A DNA stretch of 64,000 nucleotides from an uncultured bacterium. Lineage in GTDB: Bacteria; Actinomycetota; Coriobacteriia; Coriobacteriales; Eggerthellaceae. The position numbers were made by a program, and so were the translations under genes. Under the pieces are notes generated by a model, which worked only from the letters and a program-made list of their open reading frames with translations, ran no database searches and had not been told where the DNA came from. This document shows positions 34,049-41,508 of this stretch, piece after piece; the stretch's first letter is position 1, and the number at the start of each line of letters is the position of its first letter. The DNA is taken from assembly GCA_937890835.1 (NCBI GenBank), contig CALADF010000001.1, positions 124,001-188,000 of the forward strand, read 5' to 3'.

Positions 34049-34323
34049 GCGACTACGGGATAAAGACGTACGCCGACCTCGCGGAGACTTGCGACGGAAT
34101 GGTGCTCGCCAACGAGACGGCCTACCGCCCCATGGAACTGGTAAGCGGCAGGTGGGCGCCTTGGGAGGAAATCTTCCAGTGGTACATCGTGCAAGATGCG
34201 AGCTTCCTCATGAATCACACCGACGAGCCAGTATTCTATGACGGCGAGCTTTGCGTGCACGTATGGGGATTGAAAACCTACGGCACAAGCTGGTCCATCC
34301 TGCCCGCCCCCGAGATTCACTAG
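34045..34323 (+). CDS. Small element protein, coupled partner
   Basis: Encodes 92 residues. GTG start within the preceding stop (GTGA). It is an aromatic-rich, cytosolic-looking protein (WAPWEEIFQWYIVQDASFL, VHVWGLKTYGTSWS) with no recognised family and no signal peptide. Tight coupling suggests that it functions with the 33710-34048 product, perhaps as a two-protein module. That inference rests only on gene order. Confidence 0.68.
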   Translation: MSDYGIKTYADLAETCDGMVLANETAYRPMELVSGRWAPWEEIFQWYIVQDASFLMNHTDEPVFYDGELCVHVWGLKTYGTSWSILPAPEIH

Positions 34324-34338
34324 CCATTCGTACCCCAT

Positions 34339-34375
34339 GGGTGCGGCGAGAAATCGCCGCACCCTATATTTTTTC
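34339..34375 (+). terminator. Terminator after the coupled pair
   Basis: Perfect 11-bp stem (34339-34349 with 34354-34364), four-base loop, then TATATTTTTTCGC. Strong intrinsic terminator. Confidence 0.9.
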
Positions 34376-34935
34376 GCTCAGCCGCGCTAAGCGCAGCCTG
34401 CGAAACGTCGTCGCGCAGGGCTTCGCGCCGCGAAAGCGAGCGCCGAATGACCGCACATAAACGAAGGGGAAACGCGCCGCTTTCGCAAACTGCGCGGATT
34501 GCGAAAGCTGATCGATGAATCTCAGCGCGGTGGTTCGCCGCCGCTTCGCGGCATAAACGAGGCGAAACCGCCGCTGCCCCCTCCGCTCTACGCTTCGGGG
34601 GCAAAAACGGCAAAAGGGCATAAGGGGGGCTGACGCAGCTTGCGCTGCGGTCGGCATAGCCGACAGCCCCCATGCCCACCGCCCGCGTACTTCGTACAAA
34701 TAAACCCACGGGCATCGAGCGAAGCGAGATGCTGGAATGCGGCAAAACGCGCACGTGAAGGCCTTATGAATCTTGAAAAATCGCATCGACTTTTTTCTCC
34801 TCATTTATGAATGGATGCAAACAGAAATGCTCGTTTATCAGGCTTTTCTCGATTTGCGGATACATGGCGACGCAATTAATCTCGGCTCGTAATGAAATTG
34901 CGTTGCAAGCAACGCCGAGTGAAAAGGAGGCTCGA
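34376..34935. other. Non-coding element region with direct repeats
   Basis: No convincing gene is seen in these 560 bases. The left half is GC-rich and full of small inverted repeats (GCGCTAAGCGC-like and CGCCGCTTCGCGG-like). It has a direct repeat CATAAACGA(A)GG.GAAAC at 34456-34473 and 34552-34568, and a weaker related motif near 34699. The right half is A/T-rich and leads into the excisionase gene. It could hold an origin of transfer or replication, or regulatory RNA; nothing decides this here. Confidence 0.4.
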
Positions 34936-35193
34936 ATGAACGAACAGCAAGGCACCGAAAATGCGTACGAGAATTCCGCATACGACATGATTGGGAGTTC
35001 CATGTTGGTTGTGAGCGAGGAGGATGCAGTGAAGTTTCTCGGAAGAAACGGGCTTCTGCAGCTGATGGTGGACGGAATCAACGGCGTCGGCCCCACGTTC
35101 CTCACCTTGAACGGCGACTCCTCACGTCGCTATTACTTCGCGTGCGACCTGCTGTATTGGAACAGAATGCATTGGAGCACGAATCGTCCCTAG
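34936..35193 (+). CDS. Excisionase-like DNA-binding protein
   Basis: Encodes 85 residues. The central part (VVSEEDAVKFLG, LMVDGINGVGPTFLTLNG, SRRYYFACDLLYW) follows the pattern of the MerR/excisionase helix-turn-helix, in which an N-terminal DNA-recognition helix is followed by a wing ending in a conserved Trp. AAAAGGAGG precedes the ATG at 34936. Position directly before the integrase gene supports an Xis role in directing excision. Confidence 0.72.
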   Translation: MNEQQGTENAYENSAYDMIGSSMLVVSEEDAVKFLGRNGLLQLMVDGINGVGPTFLTLNGDSSRRYYFACDLLYWNRMHWSTNRP

Positions 35194-35236
35194 GAATCTC
35201 GAAAGTCATTCAACGTAGCCCGTACCACTAGCAATT

Positions 35237-35276
35237 ATGCGCCCCGATGCACCAGCGAAGTAGCATCGGGGCGCAT
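35237..35276. repeat. Inverted repeat between xis-like and int genes
   Basis: Perfect 14-bp inverted repeat (arms begin ATGCGCCCCGATGC at 35237-35250, partner at 35263-35276) with a 12-base loop and no following T-run. It lies between the excisionase stop and the integrase ribosome site; it could limit integrase expression. Confidence 0.6.
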
Positions 35277-35300
35277 CCATAAGGAGAGGAGGTGACAAGA

Positions 35301-36497
35301 GTGCCCACGAGGAAAGACAGCAAGGGGCGCATCCTTCGCCAAGGAGAGGGGCAGCGCCCGAACGGCCAGTACTATTTCAAGTTCAAAGACGTGAAAGGCA
35401 AGACGAAGTACAAGTACTCGTGGACGCTTACCACGCACGACCTCCCTCCCAAGGGCAAAAAGTCGGGGCCGTGCCTCCGCGAAATCGAGAAGCAGGTGCA
35501 ACGCGATCTGTTTGACCGCGTTGCACCAAGCGGGATGACCGTTCTCGAATTGGTTGAAAAGTACGTCGCGACTAAGACGGCGGTGCGCCCGACTACGCGC
35601 GCGGGCTATAAGACGGTTATGAACTTTCTTGCCAGGGACGAGTTCGGAAGCAGGAAAATCGGCGATATAACGACGCTCGACGCGAAGAATTGGCTCATCT
35701 ATCTTCAAGACGAGCTCGGGAAAAGCTACAGTGCGATTCACTGCATTCGAGGAGTACTTCGCCCAGCTTTCCAGCTTGCGGAGGAAGACGACCTCATCAG
35801 GCGCAACCCGTTCAACTTCGAGCTCGCCACCGTGCTTGTCAACGACTCCATTGCGCGCGAGGCCTTGTCACCACAGGACGAGCGCAGGTTCCTCGATTTC
35901 ATCAAGGGAGATAAGCATTACTCGCGATATTACGAAGCGTTCTACATCCTCTTCAACACGGGGCTGCGCATCTCGGAGTTCTGCGGCCTCACAAAATCTG
36001 ACCTCGATTTCGAAAACGGAAGCATCCGCGTCAGCAAGCAGCTGCAGAGGGGCAGCGATATGAGGTACTACATCGAACGCCCCAAAACGAAAAGCGGCGA
36101 GCGATACGTACCCATGTCCGAGGAAGTCAAGAAATGCTTCAAGGCAATCCTTCAAAAGCGTGCCAACCCACCCGCCGAGCCCGTCGTTGACGGGGTGAGC
36201 GGATTCCTGCTTCTGGACAAAAACGGCATGCCGAAGGTTGCGATGCATTGGGAAAAGTACTTCCAACTCTCTCTCCGTAAGCACAATAGCATCTACAAGA
36301 AGGAGCTTCCCAAGATTACCCCGCATGTCTGCCGACACACGTTCTGCTCCAAGATGGCTCGAAAGGGGATGGACCCCGCGAAGCTCAAGTACATCATGGG
36401 GCACTCAGACATTAGCGTGACATACAACACGTACACCCACCTTGGATTCGAGGACGTGAGGGGCGACATGCTCCGCATGACGGATGGTGCCGCGTAA
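35301..36497 (+). CDS. int: Tyrosine-type site-specific integrase
   Basis: Encodes 398 residues. An N-terminal arm-binding-like domain (about 1-60, Lys/Arg rich with YYFKFKDVKGKTKYKYS) and a SAM-like core-binding domain (about 78-175) precede the catalytic domain. All catalytic residues are present: Arg223 (TGLRISE), Lys264, His342 and Arg345 (PHVCRH), His368 (MGHSD) and the nucleophile Tyr378 (YNTYTH). It resembles Tn916-type integrases. GTG at 35301 is chosen because AGGAGG is about nine bases upstream; a GTG at 35292 overlaps the ribosome site. It drives integration at the LMW-PTP gene. Confidence 0.94.
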   Translation: MPTRKDSKGRILRQGEGQRPNGQYYFKFKDVKGKTKYKYSWTLTTHDLPPKGKKSGPCLREIEKQVQRDLFDRVAPSGMTVLELVEKYVATKTAVRPTTRAGYKTVMNFLARDEFGSRKIGDITTLDAKNWLIYLQDELGKSYSAIHCIRGVLRPAFQLAEEDDLIRRNPFNFELATVLVNDSIAREALSPQDERRFLDFIKGDKHYSRYYEAFYILFNTGLRISEFCGLTKSDLDFENGSIRVSKQLQRGSDMRYYIERPKTKSGERYVPMSEEVKKCFKAILQKRANPPAEPVVDGVSGFLLLDKNGMPKVAMHWEKYFQLSLRKHNSIYKKELPKITPHVCRHTFCSKMARKGMDPAKLKYIMGHSDISVTYNTYTHLGFEDVRGDMLRMTDGAA

Positions 36498-36510
36498 GCT
36501 AAAGTGTACG

Positions 36511-36554
36511 AAGTTGTAAATCCGCGAGGTTTACAACCGAATTTACAACTTTTG
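36511..36554. repeat. Right arm-type integrase sites
   Basis: Three copies of the TTTACAAC motif: inverted at 36511-36520 (AAGTTGTAAA), direct at 36530-36537 and direct at 36542-36553 (TTTACAACTTTT). The 13-mer at 36542-36554 is identical to 29758-29770 near attL. They lie just after int and before attR. Confidence 0.65.
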
Positions 36555-36669
36555 CGGCGGAAAATATCCGCTCATACACGAGCCGATTCGGGATTTCGCG
36601 ACTGGGTGATGGCATACGAACAACGTTCATCACCTGCGGAAACCCTGATATTTGAGAGGAAATCCAAGG

Positions 36670-37122
36670 ATGCATAGAATCATGTTTGTATGCCATGGCA
36701 ATATTTGCAGGTCTCCCATGGCCGAATTCGTCATGAAAGACCTTGTCGCACGACGCGGGTTGACGGATCTGTTCCATATCGAATCGGCTGCCACCTCCAA
36801 TGAGGAGATCGGAAACCCTCCTCATCCGGGAACGAAGAAGCGCCTAGCGCGCGAGGGTATAACGTGCTCGGGTAAGCGCGCGCGTCGGGTCACGCCTGCC
36901 GACTACGATGCGTTCGATGTCATCGTCGGCATGGATGATGCTAACGTCGCGCACTTGCGGCGCGTTTTCGACGGCGATCCGGCAGGCAAGGTCCATCTGC
37001 TTCTCGAGTTCGCGGGGAGGAGCGGCTCGATTGCCGATCCGTGGTATACGGGCGATTTCGACGCCACTTACGATGATGTTCTCGAGGGGTGCGTCGGTCT
37101 GCTCGGGTGGTGTCATGCGTAG
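36670..37122 (+). CDS. Low-molecular-weight protein tyrosine phosphatase
   Basis: Encodes 150 residues. The P-loop C8-X5-R14 (CHGNICRS) and the general-acid loop DPWY near residue 125 are both intact, so the enzyme should be active. It hydrolyses phosphotyrosine in proteins. The start codon, ribosome site (GAGAGGA) and first six or seven codons come from the integrated element; the host's original start is stranded at 29654. Expression is therefore now under element sequence. The stop overlaps the next gene by eight bases. Confidence 0.93.
   Translation: MHRIMFVCHGNICRSPMAEFVMKDLVARRGLTDLFHIESAATSNEEIGNPPHPGTKKRLAREGITCSGKRARRVTPADYDAFDVIVGMDDANVAHLRRVFDGDPAGKVHLLLEFAGRSGSIADPWYTGDFDATYDDVLEGCVGLLGWCHA
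36688..36707 (+). repeat. attR core
   Basis: Direct repeat of the attL core (GTATGCCA identical, 16 of 20 bases overall), within codons 7-13 of the reconstituted phosphatase gene. Confidence 0.8.
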
Positions 37123-37954
37123 CTTCGGGTTCGAGGCCGAGCGCATCATGGCTCAGGCGAACTCGCAGATCAGCCGACATTTGAAGATTGCGCGCTATCG
37201 CAGCGCGTACGTCGATGCCGTCATTAGCACGTGCGCTCCTCGTAGCGACATGGCCGCTTATCTGCTCGCCCACACCAACGCGTTCTACATCAGGCGCGAC
37301 GACACGCCGCGCAAAGGACCCGACAAGGACAAGCCCTTCATCGTCTGCGAGGTGTGCGTCGACGATGCCATGACGAAATCCGAGCTCAACATGCGTCAGG
37401 AGCTGCTCAAGCTCGCCCTGGCTGCCGAGGAGATCCATTTCGACGAGTTCCGCATCATCACGGCGAAGGGCGGCATGAGGAGCCGGCATCCGTTTCTCGA
37501 GGTTGCGGAGCGGGTGAGCCGAGGGACGTACCGTACGGGTGAGACCCTCGCGCTTTCACGCGAGGGCGTTCGCGAGACGTTTCGCTCGGGAAACAGGCGC
37601 GATAAGATCTGCGACCTCGAAAACGTGAAACGCTCCCTCATATTGGTGTTCGAGGAGTCTGCCGACGCGGTTCTCGACGCGGTTCGCGCCGCTGACGTCG
37701 TCGCGTTCGCGCCGACCGACGCCGTGCAGGTTCTCCGGACGAGCAAGGTCGCTTTCTGCCTTCATCTTTACGTGGAAGGCGAAGGGGCTCGCGCTCTTAT
37801 CATGGCGCATGCGCCGCATATCCTCTCCCATGCTCGCGAGCTGGGGCTGAACGCGCGTTCGCTGCGCGTGCACGAGCCCGAGCCCGCCATGGCGGGCCAT
37901 CGGGCGTTTCCCCGTTGCGGAACGCCCGAGCTCTACTTCGCGGCATCGGGGTAG
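37115..37954 (+). CDS. Conserved protein of unknown function
   Basis: Encodes 279 residues. I do not recognise the family. The N-terminal half is basic, and a region with charged and aromatic residues (KPFIVCEVCVDDAMTKSEL) could be a nuclease-like or metal-binding fold, but no catalytic motif can be named. The C-terminal half repeats VLDAVRAADVVAF-type alpha/beta units. It starts eight bases inside the phosphatase gene, with GGGTGG upstream, so the two are co-translated. Confidence 0.72.
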   Translation: MRSFGFEAERIMAQANSQISRHLKIARYRSAYVDAVISTCAPRSDMAAYLLAHTNAFYIRRDDTPRKGPDKDKPFIVCEVCVDDAMTKSELNMRQELLKLALAAEEIHFDEFRIITAKGGMRSRHPFLEVAERVSRGTYRTGETLALSREGVRETFRSGNRRDKICDLENVKRSLILVFEESADAVLDAVRAADVVAFAPTDAVQVLRTSKVAFCLHLYVEGEGARALIMAHAPHILSHARELGLNARSLRVHEPEPAMAGHRAFPRCGTPELYFAASG

Positions 37955-38001
37955 AGGAGCCGCGGCATCGGATCGGATGCCGCGTGCGTGGGGTTGACCC
38001 G

Positions 38002-39276
38002 CTAGGCGACGGGGAAACGGATGATCAGATAGACGGCCGATATGGCTATCGTGACGAGCATGATGGGGAAGCCGACCTTCATAAACGATACGAAGGTGAT
38101 CTCGTGTCCTTGCTTCTTGGCGATGTCGGAGAGCACCACGTTCGCGCTCGCGCCGATGAGCGTTCCGTTGCCGCCGAGGCAGGCGCCTAGTGACACGGCC
38201 CACCACAGCGGGGTGACGTCCATGCCCGATGCTTCCATAGTGAGCAGAATCGGTATCATGGTGGCGACGAAGGGGATGTTGTCGAGGAAGCTCGAGATGA
38301 CTGCGGAGCCGACGAGCAGGACGAGCATCATCACGAAGACGTTTCCGCCCGTTACGTTGATGAGGGCGTGCGCGAGCATCTCGATGACGCCTGTCTCCGC
38401 CATCGCGCCCACGATGACGAACAACCCCGCGAAAAAGGTGAGGGTCGTCCATTCGATATCGAGAAGAGCGCGCTCGATGTTCTCGCGCGATACCACGAGG
38501 ATGACGCCGGCCGCCGTCATGGCGACGACGCTCGACTCGATGCCCAGTGCGCCGTGAAGCATGAATCCGAGGACGACCAGGATGATCATCGCGACGCTGA
38601 TCTTGAGAAGGCGCGGGTTCTTGATGTAGTCGGCTTCGACGAGTTCCATGATTCGAGCACGTTTCTCCTCGCCGACGTTCATCTTGCGCCCGAACATGAG
38701 ATAGAAGATGCCGATGACGACCGCGATGATGACGACGACCACGGGCGCGTCGTATAAGATGAAGTCGAAGAAGGTGAACCCCGCCGCTGAACCGATCATG
38801 ATGTTGGGAGGGTCGCCGATCAGCGTGGCGGTGCCGCCGATGTTGGACGCGAGGATCTCGGTGAGGAAGAACGGAATGGGGTTCACGTCGAGCAGCTTGC
38901 ACACCGTGATGGTCATAGGACCGATGAGAAGCACGGTGGTCACGTTGTCGAGAAACGCCGAGAGCACGGCGGTGAGCAGCACGAACAGAATCATGATCCG
39001 CCAAGGATCGCCCTTCGCAACGCGCGCGCATTTCACGGCAAGGTATTCGAACAGCCCCGAAAGCTTGACGACGGACACGAACAGCATCATGCCGAACAAG
39101 ACGCCGAGCGTGTTGAAGTCGATATGCGACATGGCGGCTTCGAAGGGCAGGACGTGCAGGATGAGGAGCAGCATGGCGCCGACGATGGCGACGAGGGAGC
39201 GATGCATTTTCTCGCTCATGATGAGCGCCATCGCCACTACGAACACTGCCACCGAAACGATCTGAGATACGCCCAT
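38002..39276 (-). CDS. ArsB/CitM-type ion permease
   Basis: Encodes 424 residues with about 11-12 transmembrane helices. Two copies of the ion-transporter motif are visible, FLDNVTTVLLIGP (first half) and FLDNIPFVATMIP (second half), which mark the inverted repeats of the IT superfamily that includes ArsB and CitMHS. ATG at 39276 is chosen because GGGAGTGGGGAA precedes it. The substrate (arsenite, sodium/proton exchange, dicarboxylate) cannot be assigned from the sequence. It lies downstream of the LuxR gene, in the same direction. Confidence 0.82.
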   Translation of the reverse strand: MGVSQIVSVAVFVVAMALIMSEKMHRSLVAIVGAMLLLILHVLPFEAAMSHIDFNTLGVLFGMMLFVSVVKLSGLFEYLAVKCARVAKGDPWRIMILFVLLTAVLSAFLDNVTTVLLIGPMTITVCKLLDVNPIPFFLTEILASNIGGTATLIGDPPNIMIGSAAGFTFFDFILYDAPVVVVIIAVVIGIFYLMFGRKMNVGEEKRARIMELVEADYIKNPRLLKISVAMIILVVLGFMLHGALGIESSVVAMTAAGVILVVSRENIERALLDIEWTTLTFFAGLFVIVGAMAETGVIEMLAHALINVTGGNVFVMMLVLLVGSAVISSFLDNIPFVATMIPILLTMEASGMDVTPLWWAVSLGACLGGNGTLIGASANVVLSDIAKKQGHEITFVSFMKVGFPIMLVTIAISAVYLIIRFPVA

Positions 39277-39562
39277 TTCCCCACTCCCGATATGCTGCAC
39301 GCGTCGGTTTAATTCCAAAGCAACGCAGCGTACTATCTCAAATACGGGCGATGCTGTCCATGCCGAGCATGGTCATGCGGTTCGGGCGCAGAGGGAGCGC
39401 CGATATGCTCCGTGCGCACGCAGGTGCGTCCACGGGCTGGAGAAAGTAGCTCCTGAACAGGTGAGACAGCAGAATTCATGCCAAGGGGGAGAGCAAGCGC
39501 GGGGCGCGTAACCTCCTCGATGCGTTCCGTTTTCGCAATCGCTTATCGGAAAAATGAAACGC

Positions 39563-41014
39563 CTACTTCTTCCAATCCTCGACCGAGTCGATGAGCAGCT
39601 GCTGGGAGTTGATGCCCATCTTTCGGTAGATTCGGTAGATATGCGTTTTGACGGTCGACGTGCTGATGCATAGCTCCTCTTGGATGTATTTGGCGTTGCG
39701 GCCTTTCGCGAGCAGGTAGAACACATCCTTCTCGCGTGGGGAGAGCCCGTAGCGTTCTCCCACCTCGTCGCATGTCTCTCGAAACGTGAGCGGATCCGGG
39801 GTTTCCTCCTCGACGCACTCCTCCTCGGGCACGGTCATGAGGTTTTCGAGCTGCTCTTTGGCTTCGGAGTCATCCGCCCCGTAGACGGCGAAGGCGATGA
39901 CGACGAGGCTTGCGAGCACGATGGTCACGAAGAAACCGCTCGTCTCGCTCGTGGCTATAAGGGGATCGACGGCGAGCATGAGGACCGCCCCGAGCAGAAA
40001 ACCCGTCCAGAGCGGAATCTGGCGGCCGGAGAACCGTGCGATGGGCTGCAAATGGAACTCCGCGTTTTCCACGCAGACCGAGTTCCACGTGATGATGTTC
40101 ATGAAGGCGAGCGCGTTGTTGATGATGCAGCCGCAAACGATCATGCCCGGCGCGTCGAACATGGGCATGAGCAGCAGCCCCAGCACGATGATCGGCTGAG
40201 TCACGCGCTGCGCGAGGGAATTGTCGAAATCGAACTTCTTCGAAAACCGCGCGACGGCAACCACGCACAGCGAGCCTATGATGCCGCTTCCGCCGACGAG
40301 GACGGCGGCTTCGAAGCTGATCGAGCAGATGCGGAAGGTGATGAAGCCGTAGACGATGCCGTGCGTCGCCAAGGAGAGCGCGGCGGGCAGGGTGAGTGGG
40401 GCAGGCGGCGTGCAGGCACGACTGAGCTGCTCGACGCGCTCGGGCGGGGTTTGGGCGAACAGAAGATTGAGCAGGGAGACGGTGGCGACGACGAGCAGAG
40501 CCGATAGCATGAGGCTGAGCAGCATCGGCTGCACGCAGGTGGCGATGCAGAACAGAACCGTACCCAGCGCGGCTCCCCCGCCGACGGTGAAGCCGGTTCC
40601 CTTCGGCGGGATCATGCTGAGATACGAGCACCAAAGCACGCACATGAGCGAATTTCCCGCGCCGAACGCAATCCAGGCGATCACGTCGAGTGCGAAAGGC
40701 AAGTCGATCACCAGATGCGCAGCCGCCATGGCGGCTGCGGGAAGCGAAAGGGCGCCGGCGACTATGCTCATCTTCGTTCTCATCGCGAAAATCCGCCCCG
40801 CGAACTTGCGGTAGACGATGTAGGAGACGGCTATCGCGGCGATGCCGACCGAGCGTAAATAGAGCGCTCCCGAGAGGTCCGTGAACGCTAGCAGGGGCAG
40901 CACCGGGCTGAACAAACCGATGACGTCCCATCCGATCATGCATCCGAAACCGATGCCGGCCAAGGCGTGCATGTAGACGAGGTCTTGCTTTTGCTTTTGG
41001 ACACTATCTCCCAT
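39563..41014 (-). CDS. 12-helix membrane LuxR regulator
   Basis: Encodes 483 residues. About twelve hydrophobic segments with an MFS-like pattern occupy residues 15-395, and a LuxR/GerE helix-turn-helix lies at about 425-480 (YGLSPREKDVFYLLAKGRNAK, STSTVKTHIYRIYRKMG). This architecture is common in Eggerthellaceae, where it is thought to sense a small molecule at the membrane and activate nearby catabolic genes. ATG at 41014 follows GGGGGATC. It is divergent from the transhydroxylase operon and probably controls it. Confidence 0.92.
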   Translation of the reverse strand: MGDSVQKQKQDLVYMHALAGIGFGCMIGWDVIGLFSPVLPLLAFTDLSGALYLRSVGIAAIAVSYIVYRKFAGRIFAMRTKMSIVAGALSLPAAAMAAAHLVIDLPFALDVIAWIAFGAGNSLMCVLWCSYLSMIPPKGTGFTVGGGAALGTVLFCIATCVQPMLLSLMLSALLVVATVSLLNLLFAQTPPERVEQLSRACTPPAPLTLPAALSLATHGIVYGFITFRICSISFEAAVLVGGSGIIGSLCVVAVARFSKKFDFDNSLAQRVTQPIIVLGLLLMPMFDAPGMIVCGCIINNALAFMNIITWNSVCVENAEFHLQPIARFSGRQIPLWTGFLLGAVLMLAVDPLIATSETSGFFVTIVLASLVVIAFAVYGADDSEAKEQLENLMTVPEEECVEEETPDPLTFRETCDEVGERYGLSPREKDVFYLLAKGRNAKYIQEELCISTSTVKTHIYRIYRKMGINSQQLLIDSVEDWKK

Positions 41015-41042
41015 GATCCCCCCGTTGAACTGCGCAAACGCA

Positions 41043-41067
41043 TTTGTCATACCGCCGGCATGACAAA
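41043..41067. promoter_or_regulatory. Operator candidate between luxR and the operon
   Basis: Inverted repeat TTTGTCAT-N9-ATGACAAA (perfect 8-bp arms, 41043-41050 and 41060-41067) in the 221-base region between the divergent LuxR and zinc-ribbon genes. The A/T-rich stretch to the right may hold the operon promoter. Binding by the LuxR protein is inferred. Confidence 0.55.
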
Positions 41068-41235
41068 ATAGATCGTTCCGAACTGATTTTAATCAAACGC
41101 GCCCGACACATTTTATTCCAAGGATATCTATTCTCGTCAATAGGCGCTTGCTTCAGAGAACGCCGTCTTCCGGATGGCGTGCGAGCGTCGATGCGCACAC
41201 GTATTCAGTGGGTCTTGAAAGAGAAAGGAACGACC

Positions 41236-41451
41236 ATGTGCTTCAGACCGCCTAGTGTTGACCAAGGAAACGTTAAGTGCCCCAAATGCGGGGCGGAGGT
41301 GAGCCCGTTGGCTAGCGAGTGCCCTAATTGCGGCGCCAAGGCCGCCCCGGGTGTGCCGCCCGTTCCCGGCATGCCGCCCGTGCCGCCCGTCCCCGGCGCA
41401 CCCGGCGTGCCCAAGGCTCCCGGCGTGCCCAAGGCTCCCGGTCAGAAATAA
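41236..41451 (+). CDS. Small zinc-ribbon protein with Pro-rich tail
   Basis: Encodes 71 residues. MCFRPPS at the start, then a zinc ribbon CPKC-GAEVSPLASE-CPNC (residues 15-32) and a tail of repeated PGVPPVPG/PGVPKAPG units. GAAAGGA precedes the ATG. It lies 57 bases before the molybdoenzyme gene and is probably in the same operon; a role as an assembly or carrier factor is inference. The repeated tail is low-complexity and probably disordered. Confidence 0.78.
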   Translation: MCFRPPSVDQGNVKCPKCGAEVSPLASECPNCGAKAAPGVPPVPGMPPVPPVPGAPGVPKAPGVPKAPGQK

Positions 41452-41508
41452 ACGCTTCGTGGGGGGATTCGTTGCGTTTCGCATCATAATCGAGGAGAGG
41501 AGATTTGC

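Larger units (their letters stand above)
29672..36707. mobile_element. 7-kb integrative element in the LMW-PTP gene
   Basis: Bounded by attL (29672-29691) and attR (36688-36707), with tyrosine integrase and excisionase-like genes next to attR and a divergently read XRE regulator near attL. Cargo: a coiled-coil membrane protein, an LPXTG surface protein, a lipoprotein and two small genes. No relaxase, coupling protein, replication protein, capsid or portal gene is seen, so it is neither a self-transmissible conjugative element nor a complete prophage. It may be mobilised by other elements or be a satellite. Insertion splits the phosphatase gene but restores it at the right side. Confidence 0.85.

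Noticed and set aside
34376..34804. Open frames on the minus strand in the non-coding element region
   Set aside because: No ribosome sites, repeated-sequence composition and no recognisable protein.
29672..36707. Prophage or self-transmissible ICE
   Set aside because: No capsid, portal, terminase, relaxase, coupling protein or type IV secretion gene is present in the 7 kb.
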